A stretch of 30,937 nt of DNA from DASPXK01 sp035637315 (GCA_035637315.1 DASPXK010000099.1:1-30937); one strand, 5' to 3'. Shown: positions 1-8,824, numbered from the stretch's first letter. Notes: generated by a model not told the origin, from the letters alone. Numbers and translations: made by a program.

Positions 1-974
1 AGATCGGCGTAAACCCGGTAGCGCAAGGCCGTAATAGTCCCGTCCCGCTTGGCCGCTGCCTCGACGTAGGCGACGTGGTCGCGGCCATGAATCGTGCCCT
101 GCATGCCCTCGCTGCGCTGCTCGACCCAGTTGACCGGGCGCCCCAACTGCATCGCCAGCAGGGCGGCGAGCGCTTCCTCTGCGTAGACGTTCAGCTTGCA
201 GCCGAACCCACCCCCGACGTCAGGCGATATGACGCGCACCCGCTGCTCGGGCAGGTTGAGCATCAGGGCAAGCTGAGTCTTCAGCAGATGCGGGATTTGA
301 GTTGAAGACCAGACGGTTAGCTCGTCCGCGCCGCGCTGGAAGCTGGCGGCTACCGTTCGCGTTTCCATCGGGACCGGCGCCAGCCGTTGATTCACCATGC
401 GCTGGCTGACAGTAACGTCGGCGTCCGCAAACGCCTGCTCGACGTTGCCACCCGCCAGCGACCAGCGGTAAGCGACGTTCGCATCGCCAGTCTCATTCTT
501 CTCGCCGGCGAGCTCTTCGTGGAGGACCGGAGCATCCGCCTGGACCGCCTTCTCGATGTCGATCACGGCTGGAAGCGGTTCGTAATCGACCTCGATCAGG
601 GACAGCGCGTCGCTCGCGGCGTAGCGACTCTCAGCCACCACCGCTGCGACCGGCTCGCCGACGAAGCGGACTTTGTCCACGGCCAGGGCGTAATGCTTTG
701 GGACCTTCATATCCGGAAGCTGAGCGGCCACCGGCACCAGCCCAAGCCGGTCCTTCAGGTCCGAACCGGTCAGGACGGCCAGCACCCCCAGCGCCCGCCT
801 CGCGGCGTCCGTGCGGATATCGCGTATTCGAGCGTGGCCGTGAGGGCTGCGCAGCACCGCCATGTACGCCATGTTGACCAGCTTGACGTCATCGACGTAC
901 TGGCCGGTGCCCGTGATCATGCGAGGGTCCTCGCGCCGCTTGACGCTGGCGCCTACCAGGCTAGTGACTGCCAC
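1..974 (-). CDS. Xanthine/CO dehydrogenase-family Mo-binding large subunit (CoxL-like), 3' end cut by window
   Basis: This is the N-terminal 324 codons of a molybdenum hydroxylase large subunit, which binds the Mo-pterin cofactor and carries the substrate site. It starts at a GTG (974-972) after a strong AGGAGGTGA site and reads openly to the window edge. The protein begins VAVTSLVGASVKRREDPRMI, with the usual domain opening (GTGQYVDDV), the hammerhead domain (VRFVGEPVAAVVAE) and the pterin-binding loop VGGGFGCK near residue 275. The active-site loop that separates CO dehydrogenase (AYRCSFR) from other members lies beyond the cut, so the substrate cannot be named. It follows the small subunit at 1061-1543 in the same direction, and the upstream maturation genes suggest a CO-dehydrogenase-type enzyme. 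Family membership is certain; true CoxL function is unproven. Confidence 0.93.
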   Translation of the reverse strand, partial: MAVTSLVGASVKRREDPRMITGTGQYVDDVKLVNMAYMAVLRSPHGHARIRDIRTDAARRALGVLAVLTGSDLKDRLGLVPVAAQLPDMKVPKHYALAVDKVRFVGEPVAAVVAESRYAASDALSLIEVDYEPLPAVIDIEKAVQADAPVLHEELAGEKNETGDANVAYRWSLAGGNVEQAFADADVTVSQRMVNQRLAPVPMETRTVAASFQRGADELTVWSSTQIPHLLKTQLALMLNLPEQRVRVISPDVGGGFGCKLNVYAEEALAALLAMQLGRPVNWVEQRSEGMQGTIHGRDHVAYVEAAAKRDGTITALRYRVYAD

Positions 975-991
975 GCTTCACCTCCTACGAT

Positions 992-1060
992 AGTAGGCAA
1001 TGGGCAATAGGCAGTGGGCAGTAGACAGGAGACTCTGCGCCACTGTCTACTGTGAACTGC

Positions 1061-1072
<12 letters not shown>
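992..1072. repeat. Heptamer-period repeat, inverted pair, between small and large subunit genes
   Basis: The left arm (992-1026) is five consecutive 7-bp units of the form ARTRGGC. The right arm (1043-1072) is the same motif in reverse complement, so the spacer can fold into a long hairpin. The right arm enters the small-subunit gene and encodes its last residues and its TAG stop. Confidence 0.85.
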
Positions 1073-1543
<471 letters not shown>

Positions 1544-1559
1544 CCTCGCCTCCTCTTCC

Positions 1560-1609
1560 TAGCGCGGGGCTTTTCCCCTGCATCTGGCGGGGGACAAGCC
1601 GCCGCGCTA
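1560..1609. repeat. Imperfect palindrome (REP-like hairpin)
   Basis: Two arms of about 20 bp beginning TAGCGCGG pair around a loop of about 10 bases. There is no T-run for a classical terminator. It sits upstream of the coxS start in the 199-bp gap after the MoCF gene. Confidence 0.75.
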
Positions 1610-1610
1610 C

Positions 1611-1645
1611 GGACACTGGACTCTCTAGGACGTTGGACGGTCGAA
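1611..1645. repeat. Degenerate heptamer repeat
   Basis: Four to five 7-bp units related to GGACNCT directly follow the palindrome at 1560-1609. The units are more degraded than those at 992-1072. The rest of the gap up to 1742 shows nothing recognisable. Confidence 0.5.
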
Positions 1646-1742
1646 GCAAACCAACAAGGTCATGCTATGGGTGCTCGCGTCGAATGTCAACCGCTCGTGG
1701 TGAGGCGGCCACGGGCACGCCCCGCGGCGTTCCGCTACTCGC

Positions 1743-2771
1743 CTACGTGTCGTTCCCGCTGGACTCTATGTAGGCCGGAAAGCGGAACGCCATTTCGCGG
1801 CCGAGCATCCCACCCAGACCGAGGCTGACTAGATCTTCCCTGGTGACCGGCTCGCCGGCGAACAGCCGCGGCAGGATGAGGTCGAGGATCGTCTTGTGGG
1901 AGAACATCTCGCATGATGACAAACCAAACAACGGGATCGGACCAACGTAGGCGATCCAGAACAGACTGCCCGGATGGACCGGGACGCCGTGCTTGACGAT
2001 CTGCGCGCCCAGCTCGGTTAGCGCCCCGAACAGCGGCTCCAGAGGGTCGAGCGAGCTCGCGCCGGCCGCCATGATCAGGTCAGGCCGCTCGGCGAGCACC
2101 TCGCGAATCAGATCGGCATTCGGGCCCCCGTCGTTCGACTCGCGCAGGGCCACCAGCTCCGACCCGTACCAGGCCAGCTTGCGCTCCAGCGCGGCCTGGA
2201 ACCGATCGCGGGCGCGGATGTCCACGCGCTCGAGAACCATTGCGGCCACCCGCTTCCGCTCAAACGGCAGCACGCGCAGCGGCGGACGATCGCGGCAGAT
2301 CTCCTCGACTCGCTCGATCGTAGCGCGCGGGAGTGCGAGCGGGGTCACTTTGGCGCCGGCTAGCCCCTCGCCGCGCTCGACGGGCTGGTAATCGAAACGC
2401 GTCAGAACCGAGATGCCCTCCAGGCTGTTGACCTCGAAGAGCGATTCCCGGTCCACCCGCAGCAAGCCTCGGCGGGCGGCATTCAAGGTGTACTGGGCCT
2501 CTGCCGGGCCGCTGATCTCGATCCCGCCCCCGGCTACGGCCCGCGCCAATCGAGCGCCCGCCTCACCCTCGTGCACGTCATCAGGCCCCAGCTCGACGAG
2601 GTGCAGCTCGCGACAGCCGAGCGCCCGGACCGCCTCCAGGTGCTCGGCGCCAACTCGATCCCCTTTGCGGAGGACGAACTTGGTGCCCGCCGCGTTGCGG
2701 ACGTTATGCGCCACAACCAGCCCGACGTGCCGCTGCTCGATGTCTCCGGCCCGGATCCGATGCGTTTTCAA
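1743..2771 (-). CDS. Molybdopterin-binding (MoCF-domain) protein
   Basis: This 342-residue protein of the MoaB/MogA/MoeA-type molybdopterin-binding fold often lies next to MobA-like cytidylyltransferase and XdhC genes. The MoCF domain is in the second half (from about residue 165), with a nucleotide/pterin-type loop in DLIMAAGASSLDPLEPL and PGSLFWIAYVG. The N-terminal half holds a region like the Mo-cofactor cytidylyltransferase partner domain. The start is TTG at 2771-2769, sharing TTGA with the stop of the upstream gene, which implies translational coupling. A role in handling or delivering molybdopterin before insertion is inferred from family and position; the exact reaction is unknown. 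Confidence 0.85.
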   Translation of the reverse strand: MKTHRIRAGDIEQRHVGLVVAHNVRNAAGTKFVLRKGDRVGAEHLEAVRALGCRELHLVELGPDDVHEGEAGARLARAVAGGGIEISGPAEAQYTLNAARRGLLRVDRESLFEVNSLEGISVLTRFDYQPVERGEGLAGAKVTPLALPRATIERVEEICRDRPPLRVLPFERKRVAAMVLERVDIRARDRFQAALERKLAWYGSELVALRESNDGGPNADLIREVLAERPDLIMAAGASSLDPLEPLFGALTELGAQIVKHGVPVHPGSLFWIAYVGPIPLFGLSSCEMFSHKTILDLILPRLFAGEPVTREDLVSLGLGGMLGREMAFRFPAYIESSGNDT

Positions 2772-3901
2772 CTTCTGGCCGCCTGTCGCTGGCGGAGCGC
2801 CATCCAGTCGCCGACGATTCGGTCGTCGTGCCCGAAGGCCATTCGCGGAAGCTGGTCCACCGGGAAGCCGGCTAGCTCGCTCATCTCAGGCCCAGGCGCG
2901 GCGACGCCGGCCCGGACCTCGCCGGCGTAGGCGACGAGGATGACCGGATCGCCGGCTGCCGAATAGACTCCGACCAGGCCGCCGATGTCGACCTGCAGCC
3001 CGGTCTCCTCCAGGACCTCGCGCTGGGCCGCCTCCTCGAGCACCTCGCCGCGGTCGACGTAGCCCGACGGGAAGCTCCACACCCCCCGCCCCGGGTCGAT
3101 CGCCCGCCGGCCCAGGAGAACCCCGTCTTGCCAGGGGACCAGCACCGCTACCGCGACCTTCGGGTCGACGTAGAACACGGCTCCACAGACCGTGCAGACC
3201 GGCCGAAGCCGGTCCTGGACGCCGCTTGGCTCGAGACGTCCAGCGCAGACCGGACAGAATCGGGGCGCCTGTAATTCGTGGTCGTGGGAAGCGGGAGCTG
3301 AGCCGCCGCTCCATGCCTCCACCTCCGCCAACAGTCGCTCATAGTCCTGGCGGGTGTCGACGTCCAGTTGCAGACGTGCATCGGGGATCTCACGCGTGGC
3401 CACCTCCGACGCGTGCCGGCGCAGCAGCGCCCGACCCCCCTGGTCCCCTTCCTGGGCCATCAGCTCGTCGAACAGCCGGCGGTCCCACAGGACTGGATTG
3501 CCGCGCCGCCCAGCATAACTCGGCCGCACGATCGATCTGCCTGAATGCTCGTACGTCTCGATCAGCGCATCGAGAACGGAGTGATCGACGAGCGGCTGGT
3601 CGCCGAGCAAAATTATAGCCGCGTCCGTCTCCGGTCGCAGCGCTTTGAGGCCGGCCCGCAGGGACGTGCTCATGCCCGCCGCGTGCTCGGGATTGTGGAC
3701 CAGCTTGATTGGCAGCCCCGCCAGTTCGCGCTCGATCTGCGCCCGGTAGGCACCGGTCACTACGACGGTCTGCTTGGCGCGCGACGCCACGGCTTCCTCG
3801 ACCACCCGTCGCACCAGGCTTTTGCCCCTCAGCGCCAGCAGCAGCTTCGGCTGGCCCATCCGAGTTGACGAGCCCGCCGCGAGAACGACCGCCTCTATCA
3901 C
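2768..3901 (-). CDS. MocA/MobA-like molybdopterin cytidylyltransferase fused to a zinc-ribbon NUDIX hydrolase
   Basis: This is a two-part protein of 377 residues. Residues 1-195 are a MobA-like nucleotidyltransferase with the signature LAAGSSTRMGQPK (7-19) and the metal/NTP motif GDQPLV (100-105). This family attaches CMP to molybdopterin to give the cytosine dinucleotide used by CoxL-type enzymes. Residues 212-375 are a NUDIX hydrolase: a CxxC...CxxC zinc ribbon (Cys216, Cys219, Cys236, Cys239) and a complete NUDIX box (280-302, with REVLEET). The GTG start (3901) shares GTGA with the XdhC stop. The two activities are usually on separate proteins. The NUDIX half may hydrolyse a nucleotide by-product or misloaded substrate, which is a guess. 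Confidence 0.92.
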   Translation of the reverse strand: MIEAVVLAAGSSTRMGQPKLLLALRGKSLVRRVVEEAVASRAKQTVVVTGAYRAQIERELAGLPIKLVHNPEHAAGMSTSLRAGLKALRPETDAAIILLGDQPLVDHSVLDALIETYEHSGRSIVRPSYAGRRGNPVLWDRRLFDELMAQEGDQGGRALLRRHASEVATREIPDARLQLDVDTRQDYERLLAEVEAWSGGSAPASHDHELQAPRFCPVCAGRLEPSGVQDRLRPVCTVCGAVFYVDPKVAVAVLVPWQDGVLLGRRAIDPGRGVWSFPSGYVDRGEVLEEAAQREVLEETGLQVDIGGLVGVYSAAGDPVILVAYAGEVRAGVAAPGPEMSELAGFPVDQLPRMAFGHDDRIVGDWMALRQRQAARS

Positions 3902-4635
3902 TTCCAGCCGTTCTTCGCCGCTACAACCTCGGCCATGATCGCCAGCGCGATCTCCTCTGGGTTCTGGGCCTCTATGTCCAGCCCGATCGGGGCGTGGATT
4001 CGGCCGATCTGCTCGTCGGTCAGTCCGGCCTCACGCAGTCGCTCGACGCGCTGTGCGTGCGTCCTTCGACTGCCGATCGCGCCGACGTAGCGCGCATCGG
4101 TCCGCAGCGCGTGAATGAGGGCCGGGTCGTCCAGCTTCGGATCGTGGGTCAGGACGACGACGTAGGCCGAGGCATCGACTCGGGCCGTCTGGAGGTACTC
4201 GTCGGCGTAGGCGAGGACCAGCTCATCGGCGTTCGGAAAGCGCTCGCGGGTAGCGAAGCGACCTCGCGCGTCGATCACTTCAACACGGAACCCGACCAGC
4301 TTGGCGAAGTCCACCAGCGGGACCGCGATATGGTTGCCGCCGAAGACCAGCAGGCGGTTCGGAGCCGGGTAGACGTCGACGAACACCAGCGTCTCGGCGC
4401 CGGCCCACTCGTACTCGAACGTCTTCGACGGGCCACGCCGCAATTGCTCCAGCGCGTCTGGCACGACTCTGGACTCGAGCTCACCATCCCCCAGCCCACC
4501 CTGGGTCGAGCCATCGGGGAGGATCAGCATGCCCGAGCCCACGCCACGTGGCGCCTGGACGATGGTGGCCACCGCCAGGGCCTCTTCGGCCTCGACGCGC
4601 CGGCGGATCTCGGCGAACAGATCTGGGCCTGCCAT
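3898..4635 (-). CDS. XdhC/CoxF-family protein with C-terminal Rossmann domain
   Basis: This 245-residue protein belongs to the family that binds and protects the Mo cofactor and helps its sulfuration before insertion into xanthine/CO dehydrogenases. Residues 1-85 form an XdhC_CoxI-like domain (LAVATIVQAPRGVGSGML). Residues 105-245 are the Rossmann domain, with LLVFGGNHIAVPLVDFA, VVVLTHDPKLD and YVGAIGSRRT. I place the start at ATG 4635-4633, where TGATG overlaps the previous stop by one base; a longer frame upstream only shadows the preceding gene. The Cys in SGGCVE of its neighbour is Glu52 here, so the two proteins may divide the work. Confidence 0.92.
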   Translation of the reverse strand: MAGPDLFAEIRRRVEAEEALAVATIVQAPRGVGSGMLILPDGSTQGGLGDGELESRVVPDALEQLRRGPSKTFEYEWAGAETLVFVDVYPAPNRLLVFGGNHIAVPLVDFAKLVGFRVEVIDARGRFATRERFPNADELVLAYADEYLQTARVDASAYVVVLTHDPKLDDPALIHALRTDARYVGAIGSRRTHAQRVERLREAGLTDEQIGRIHAPIGLDIEAQNPEEIALAIMAEVVAAKNGWK

Positions 4636-4961
4636 CAAGACGCAATGGCCGGCGCGAGCGGCTCGATGAACACGTCGATCACGCCCCCGCAGGCCAGCCC
4701 GACCTCGAACGCCTGCTCGTCGCTGATGCCGTAGTGCACCAGCCTGGGCGAGCCGCTCTCCAGCACCTCCTGGGCGTGTAGGACCACGTCGGCCTCGACG
4801 CAGCCGCCGCTCACCGAGCCCGACATCTCCCCGCTGGCCGAGATCGCCATCTTGGCGCCCTCGCGTCGGGGCGCCGAGCCATAGGCCCTCACCACCGTGG
4901 CGAGCGCCACCGGCTCGCCTTTGCTTTGCCATCTATCGAGGTCCGGAAGGATCTCACGCAT
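4635..4961 (-). CDS. Small XdhC_CoxI-domain protein
   Basis: This 108-residue protein consists only of the N-terminal XdhC_CoxI domain: EPVALATVVRAYGSAPRREG and SGSVSGGCVEADVV with the conserved Cys54. It is the first of two tandem XdhC-type genes and overlaps the second by one base. The start ATG at 4961 follows GGAGAGGTGAT. It probably works with the downstream Rossmann-containing partner in preparing the Mo cofactor. Such split arrangements are common beside CoxL-type operons. Confidence 0.9.
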   Translation of the reverse strand: MREILPDLDRWQSKGEPVALATVVRAYGSAPRREGAKMAISASGEMSGSVSGGCVEADVVLHAQEVLESGSPRLVHYGISDEQAFEVGLACGGVIDVFIEPLAPAIAS

Positions 4962-4972
4962 ATCACCTCTCC

Positions 4973-5035
4973 AGTCTCAGCTCGAAACTCAGCACCCGAA
5001 GTCTCAAATCTCAAGCCTCACGTCTCGTGTCTCAG
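4973..5035. repeat. Heptamer-period repeat array, consensus GTCTCAA
   Basis: Nine consecutive 7-bp units can be laid out from 4973; the clearest five are at 5001-5035. It begins the 366-bp gap between the xdhC and coxE genes. Confidence 0.8.
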
Positions 5036-5053
5036 GCGCCAGCAGCCTTAGAT

Positions 5054-5100
5054 GCCCTCTCCCTTCTCCCAAGCGTGGGAGAGGGGAGGGGGGTGAGGGC
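5054..5100. repeat. GC-rich hairpin (CTCCC/GGGAG palindrome)
   Basis: An inverted repeat starts GCCCTC and ends GAGGGC, with an inner stem CTCCCA/TGGGAG around AGCG. It could slow transcription between coxE and xdhC, but it has no T-run on either strand. Confidence 0.65.
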
Positions 5101-5143
5101 CGACAACAGCTCAACATCCAGACCTGGCTATTCAAATTGTATC

Positions 5144-5192
5144 GACTTTCGACTCTGGACTTGGGACTTTCGACCTTCGACTTTCGACTTCA
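5144..5192. repeat. Heptamer-period repeat array, consensus GACTTTC
   Basis: Seven uninterrupted 7-bp units each begin GAC. It lies in the same gap as the arrays at 4973 and 5302. Nothing recognisable is seen in 5193-5301. Confidence 0.88.
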
Positions 5193-5301
5193 GGCACGCT
5201 GGCCCCGGCCCCCACGAAGCTGTCCCAGCCACCGCAGTTGTCACCACGATGGACGGGACCGCCACCGGCTGCCCGGCCATCTGGCGGCGGGGAAGGTCAC
5301 T

Positions 5302-5329
5302 CTGGACTTTGGACTCGAGATTCGCGACT
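5302..5329. repeat. Heptamer-period repeat running into the coxE stop codon
   Basis: Four 7-bp units related to TTGGACT end inside the TAG stop (5330-5328) of the VWA gene. Confidence 0.65.
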
Positions 5330-6542
5330 ACGACGAGAGGTGCTTTCCCAGCTCGGCCAGGCTGGCCAGGTTGTGAGCCGGCGCGAAGACATCGACGTGC
5401 TCGAGGGCCGTGCTCATGCCTCGTGCGAGCGGACGGTAGTCCTTGCTGCCCAGCAGCGGGTTGAGCCAAATCACCTTGCCGGCTCGTGCGTCCAGTTCCT
5501 CCATCGCCGCCCGCAATACCTCGGCGTCGCCGGTATCCAGACCATCACTGAGGATCAGCACGATCGTGTGGCGGTTCAGCAGTTTGCGGGCCCACTTCTC
5601 GTTGAAGGTCTGGAGGCTGTGACCGATTCGAGTCCCGCCCGACCAATCGTGCACGTCCCGAGCGATGCGGTCCAGCGCGTCGGTGATCTCTTCGCCTTTG
5701 AAGTAGGGCGTTACGCGCGTCAACGTGGTGCTGAAAACAAATGACTCGACCTTACCGATCGTGTTCTGGATGGCGTGGATGAATTGCAGCAAGAAGCGGC
5801 TGTAGGTGTCCATCGAGCGGCTGACATCACAGATCAGAACGAGCCGCGGCTTGCGGATCTTGCGACGTTTGCGGGCCAGCTCGACGATCGTCCCGCCGTA
5901 CTTCATATTGCGGCGCAAGGTGCGGCGCGGATCGATCAGGTGGCTGCGGCTGGCCTGGCGGGTCCGCCGGCTCTCTTTAGTCGACAGCTGCTTGGCGATC
6001 ACCAGGACCGCCCGGGCGATCTCGGCCATCTCGTCGGCGTGAAAGCGGCCGAAATCCTTGGTCGCCAGGATCTCAACCGGGCTGTACAGGGGCAGCGACT
6101 CCTCGTCACCCTGCTCGGCGTCGTCTGGCTGTTCGCCCTCAGGGCTGGTCAGCTTGAGCTGCTCTTCGCTCTCACCGCTCTGCTTGACCTGGCTGTTGTC
6201 CTCGAGCTGAGACGGCAGGTCATCTTCTGGGCTCGTCTCGTCTTCGGGTTGAGCGATCCGCCGCCAGAACTGGTTGAAGACCTCGTCGAAGATCGGGATC
6301 TCCTCGGGTCGCGACGTAAACACCGACCTGAGGCCAAGGTACACATCGTGGCGGTCTCCGAGGTCGACACTCTCGATGGTCCGCAGGGCGTCGACGATCT
6401 CGGATGAGGTGGCCAGCAGCTCGCGGCGTCTGAGCTCGCGACCGAAGCCGATGACGTGCCGCTGGAGGTCGGAGTAGCGGGCCCGACTCCTTAGCGCGTA
6501 GCGACCTCTTTTTCGAGTCGCTGCGTCACCGACTGAATCCAT
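5328..6542 (-). CDS. coxE: CoxE-like VWA-domain protein
   Basis: This 404-residue partner of the MoxR ATPase CoxD works in maturation of the CO dehydrogenase active site in characterised systems. The N-terminal CoxE region (22-95) is followed by an acidic, low-complexity stretch (about 98-150, rich in E, D, Q, S) and a VWA domain from about residue 232 with the metal-site motif DVSRSMD (239-245) and LSDGLDTGD near 330. The start ATG at 6542 overlaps coxD by 52 bp, after AGGGG; no better in-frame start is visible downstream. The stop codon lies in a 7-bp repeat. The adjacent ATPase supports the CoxD/CoxE assignment. Confidence 0.92.
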   Translation of the reverse strand: MDSVGDAATRKRGRYALRSRARYSDLQRHVIGFGRELRRRELLATSSEIVDALRTIESVDLGDRHDVYLGLRSVFTSRPEEIPIFDEVFNQFWRRIAQPEDETSPEDDLPSQLEDNSQVKQSGESEEQLKLTSPEGEQPDDAEQGDEESLPLYSPVEILATKDFGRFHADEMAEIARAVLVIAKQLSTKESRRTRQASRSHLIDPRRTLRRNMKYGGTIVELARKRRKIRKPRLVLICDVSRSMDTYSRFLLQFIHAIQNTIGKVESFVFSTTLTRVTPYFKGEEITDALDRIARDVHDWSGGTRIGHSLQTFNEKWARKLLNRHTIVLILSDGLDTGDAEVLRAAMEELDARAGKVIWLNPLLGSKDYRPLARGMSTALEHVDVFAPAHNLASLAELGKHLSS

Positions 6543-7444
6543 TCGCTCAAATCCCCTTCTTCTATACCGTTCATGCTCGAGACCAGGATGTCGATCGGCT
6601 TGCCGCTCAGCTTGCCGACGTCATCTCGGTCCTTCACGAACGCACCGAGCGTCTCGCGCACGGCTCCCTGGTCGAGGTGGTCCTGGTGAAGCGCCATCAT
6701 GCTCATGGCCCAGTCCAGGGTCTCGGCAATGCCCGGCGTCTTGTTCAGCTTCACGTGCCGAATGACTTGCATGAACATGGCGATCTGGCGAGCGAGACGG
6801 TCGTTGATGCCCGGCACTTTGGTCGTGATGATGCGCAGCTCCTTCTCGAAGCTGGGGTAGTCGATCCACAGGTAGAGGCAGCGGCGCTTGAGCGCGTCGC
6901 TCAGCTCGCGGGTGCGGTTGGAGGTTAGGACGACGTAGGGCCGATGTTTGGCCTGGAGCGTGCCGAGCTCCGGGATGGTGACCTGAAAATCCGAGAGCAC
7001 CTCCAGCAGGAACGCCTCAAACTCCTCATCCGAACGGTCGACCTCGTCGATCAGCAGGACCGGCGCCTGGGTTTGGGCGCTGATCGCGCGCAGCAGCGGC
7101 CGCTTGAGGAGGAACGGGTCGCTGAAGATGAGGCTCTCTTGCTCCTCCGCGTCACGCGAGGAGCCCTCCTCGATCTTGATCCGCAGCATCTGCTTTGGAT
7201 AGTTCCACTCGTAGAGGGCCGTGTTGACGTCGAGGCCTTCGTAGCATTGCAAGCGGATCAGTTCAGTGTCGAGGGCTGCGGACAGAACTTTGGCGATCTC
7301 GGTCTTCCCGACCCCGGCCTGTCCCTCGATGAGGACTGGCTTCTTCAGCTCCATGGCCAGGAACGCCGTGGTAGCGATGGAGCGGTCCGTCACATAGTGC
7401 TCCCGCTCCATCATCTCCTGAATACGGCGGATACCCTCGATCAC
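6491..7444 (-). CDS. coxD: CoxD-like MoxR-family AAA+ ATPase
   Basis: This 317-residue AAA+ ATPase has Walker A GQAGVGKT (41-48), Walker B VLLIDEVDR (129-137), a sensor-type LTSNRTREL and an arginine-rich KRRCLYLWIDYP segment. MoxR/CoxD ATPases act as chaperones with a VWA partner, here the overlapping coxE. In Oligotropha, CoxD is needed for the Cu-S-Mo site; whether copper is used here cannot be said. The start is GTG (7444-7442) behind GGAGGAGCGA. A promoter-like extended -10 lies about 65 bp upstream, so the downstream cox genes may be expressed apart from moeA and coxG. Confidence 0.93.
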   Translation of the reverse strand: MIEGIRRIQEMMEREHYVTDRSIATTAFLAMELKKPVLIEGQAGVGKTEIAKVLSAALDTELIRLQCYEGLDVNTALYEWNYPKQMLRIKIEEGSSRDAEEQESLIFSDPFLLKRPLLRAISAQTQAPVLLIDEVDRSDEEFEAFLLEVLSDFQVTIPELGTLQAKHRPYVVLTSNRTRELSDALKRRCLYLWIDYPSFEKELRIITTKVPGINDRLARQIAMFMQVIRHVKLNKTPGIAETLDWAMSMMALHQDHLDQGAVRETLGAFVKDRDDVGKLSGKPIDILVSSMNGIEEGDLSEWIQSVTQRLEKEVATR

Positions 7445-7508
7445 TCGCTCCTCCTCACGCGCGGCCGGCCGCTGGTAGTGGCAGTGCCAGGCAACTTCGA
7501 ACTCGCAA

Positions 7509-7517
7509 AGTATAACA
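7509..7517 (-). promoter_or_regulatory. Possible extended -10 promoter for coxD
   Basis: On the minus strand the sequence reads TGTTATACT, an extended -10 (TGn + TATACT). No good -35 is visible. It lies 65 bp before the coxD GTG start. Confidence 0.4.
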
Positions 7518-7531
7518 ACTGGCCGGATCGG

Positions 7532-7592
7532 GCCGGCTCGCAGTGCGCACTTCAGTGCACGGCAGGCGCTGAAGCGCCGACTACGAGCCGGC
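7532..7592. repeat. Nested palindrome after moeA (possible terminator)
   Basis: A perfect 9-bp outer inverted repeat (7532-7540 with 7584-7592, GCCGGCTCG) encloses a second hairpin (GGCGC/GCGCC around TGAA, 7565-7578). The outer arm overlaps the moeA TAG stop. There is no T-run, so intrinsic termination is uncertain. Confidence 0.6.
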
Positions 7593-8824
7593 TACTCGGG
7601 CAGGATCTCGGCGGTCAGCAGCGCCGGCACGCGGCGCCCGGCCGACAGTGGCTCCCCGCCGGCCTCGATCTCGAGCAGAGCGTTGGCGCCGGCCATGGAG
7701 AGCAGTCGACTTGAGCCCTGAGCGCCTGTTGTCCGAGCCAGGAGCCTGCCCGAGGCCCAGCGGACCACCGCTCGCTGGTATTCCGGGCGGACCGGGTCGG
7801 GCCGCAGCTCGTCCTCCAGCTCAACGTCGACGCGGGGACGGTGGAGGCGCGGCCGCCCCTGCATCTTGAGCAATGCCGGCCTGACGAAAACCTCGAACGT
7901 GACGAGCGAGGAGACCGGATAGCCCGGCAGCCCGAACACCAGGCGGTCGCGAACCGTGGCGAACGTCAGCGGCTTGCCGGGCTTGAAGTTGACCCTCCCG
8001 AAATGGACCGTCCCAAGCCGTTCGAGCAGCGGCTTGATCAGGTCCCTCGTACCCATCGACACGCCGCCCGAAGTGATCACCACGTCGGCCGGCGCCAGCG
8101 CCGCCTCGAAGTGGCGAGCAAGCTCGTCCTCGTCATCGCGGGCCACCCCACTCCACGCAGGATCGCCGCCCGCCTCGCGGACCGCGGCCAGCAACGCGTA
8201 GCGATTGCTGTCCCGAATGCAGGCCGGCGGTGGCTCCTCCGCCGGCTCGACCAGCTCGTCGCCCGTCGCCAGGACAGAGACCCGCGGCCGGCGGTACACC
8301 TTGACCCGTACCTGCCCAACCGTGGCTAGCAGCCCGATCTCGGCCGCCCCGAGCGTCGTGCCGGCCTCGAGCACGATTTGCCGCTCAGCGATGTCCTGCC
8401 CAGTTCGGTGGACGTTGGCACCGGCAGGTACATCGCGGTGCATGACGAGTCGGCCGTCCCGCTCCTCAGTGTCCTCAACCATCACGACCGCGTCGGCTCC
8501 AGCCGGCAGTCCACCCCCGGTCATGATCCGCACCGCCTCGCCCAGACCAACCTGGACAGCTTGCTCTCGGCCGGCCGAGATCTCGTGGCGGATGAGCGCT
8601 CGCTCGCCGGCATCCGCCGCGCGGACGGCGTAGCCATCCACCGCCGATCGGGCTCCGGCCGGCACGGCCACGGTCGAGCGGCTGGTCTCGGCCAGCGTCC
8701 GGCCTTCGGCCGACAACGCGTCGACGACTTCGGACTCCAGGGGCGACGCCAGCGCCAGGATTGCCTCGATGGCATCCTTGACGGGCACCATGTCGTACGG
8801 GGAAACGGTGAGCATCGGTCTCAC
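7592..8824 (-). CDS. moeA: Molybdopterin molybdenumtransferase MoeA
   Basis: This 410-residue MoeA inserts molybdate into adenylated molybdopterin. Visible marks are SAVDGYAV (60-67) in domain 1, the MPT-binding region VITSGGVSMGTRDLI, NFKPGKPLTFA and GLPGYPVSSLVTFEVFVRP in the MoCF domain, and a C-terminal beta domain (about 335-410). Length is normal. The GTG start at 8824 has AGAGG at 7-bp spacing; an ATG three codons later (8815) is the alternative. It lies 10 bp after coxG in the same direction, and the cluster context ties it to supply of the Mo cofactor. Confidence 0.95.
   Translation of the reverse strand: MRPMLTVSPYDMVPVKDAIEAILALASPLESEVVDALSAEGRTLAETSRSTVAVPAGARSAVDGYAVRAADAGERALIRHEISAGREQAVQVGLGEAVRIMTGGGLPAGADAVVMVEDTEERDGRLVMHRDVPAGANVHRTGQDIAERQIVLEAGTTLGAAEIGLLATVGQVRVKVYRRPRVSVLATGDELVEPAEEPPPACIRDSNRYALLAAVREAGGDPAWSGVARDDEDELARHFEAALAPADVVITSGGVSMGTRDLIKPLLERLGTVHFGRVNFKPGKPLTFATVRDRLVFGLPGYPVSSLVTFEVFVRPALLKMQGRPRLHRPRVDVELEDELRPDPVRPEYQRAVVRWASGRLLARTTGAQGSSRLLSMAGANALLEIEAGGEPLSAGRRVPALLTAEILPE

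Noticed and set aside
387..1010. Plus-strand open frame of 207 codons
   Set aside because: It lies opposite the Mo large subunit and shows no domain; it is a GC-rich shadow frame.
3898..4932. A 344-residue version of the XdhC protein starting at 4932
   Set aside because: Its first 99 residues only shadow the overlapping small XdhC gene; the TGATG junction at 4635 gives the true start.
5193..5301. Possible remnant of a third XdhC-like gene on the minus strand
   Set aside because: Only a few residues (GQPVAVPSIVV) resemble the family; no further motif supports it.
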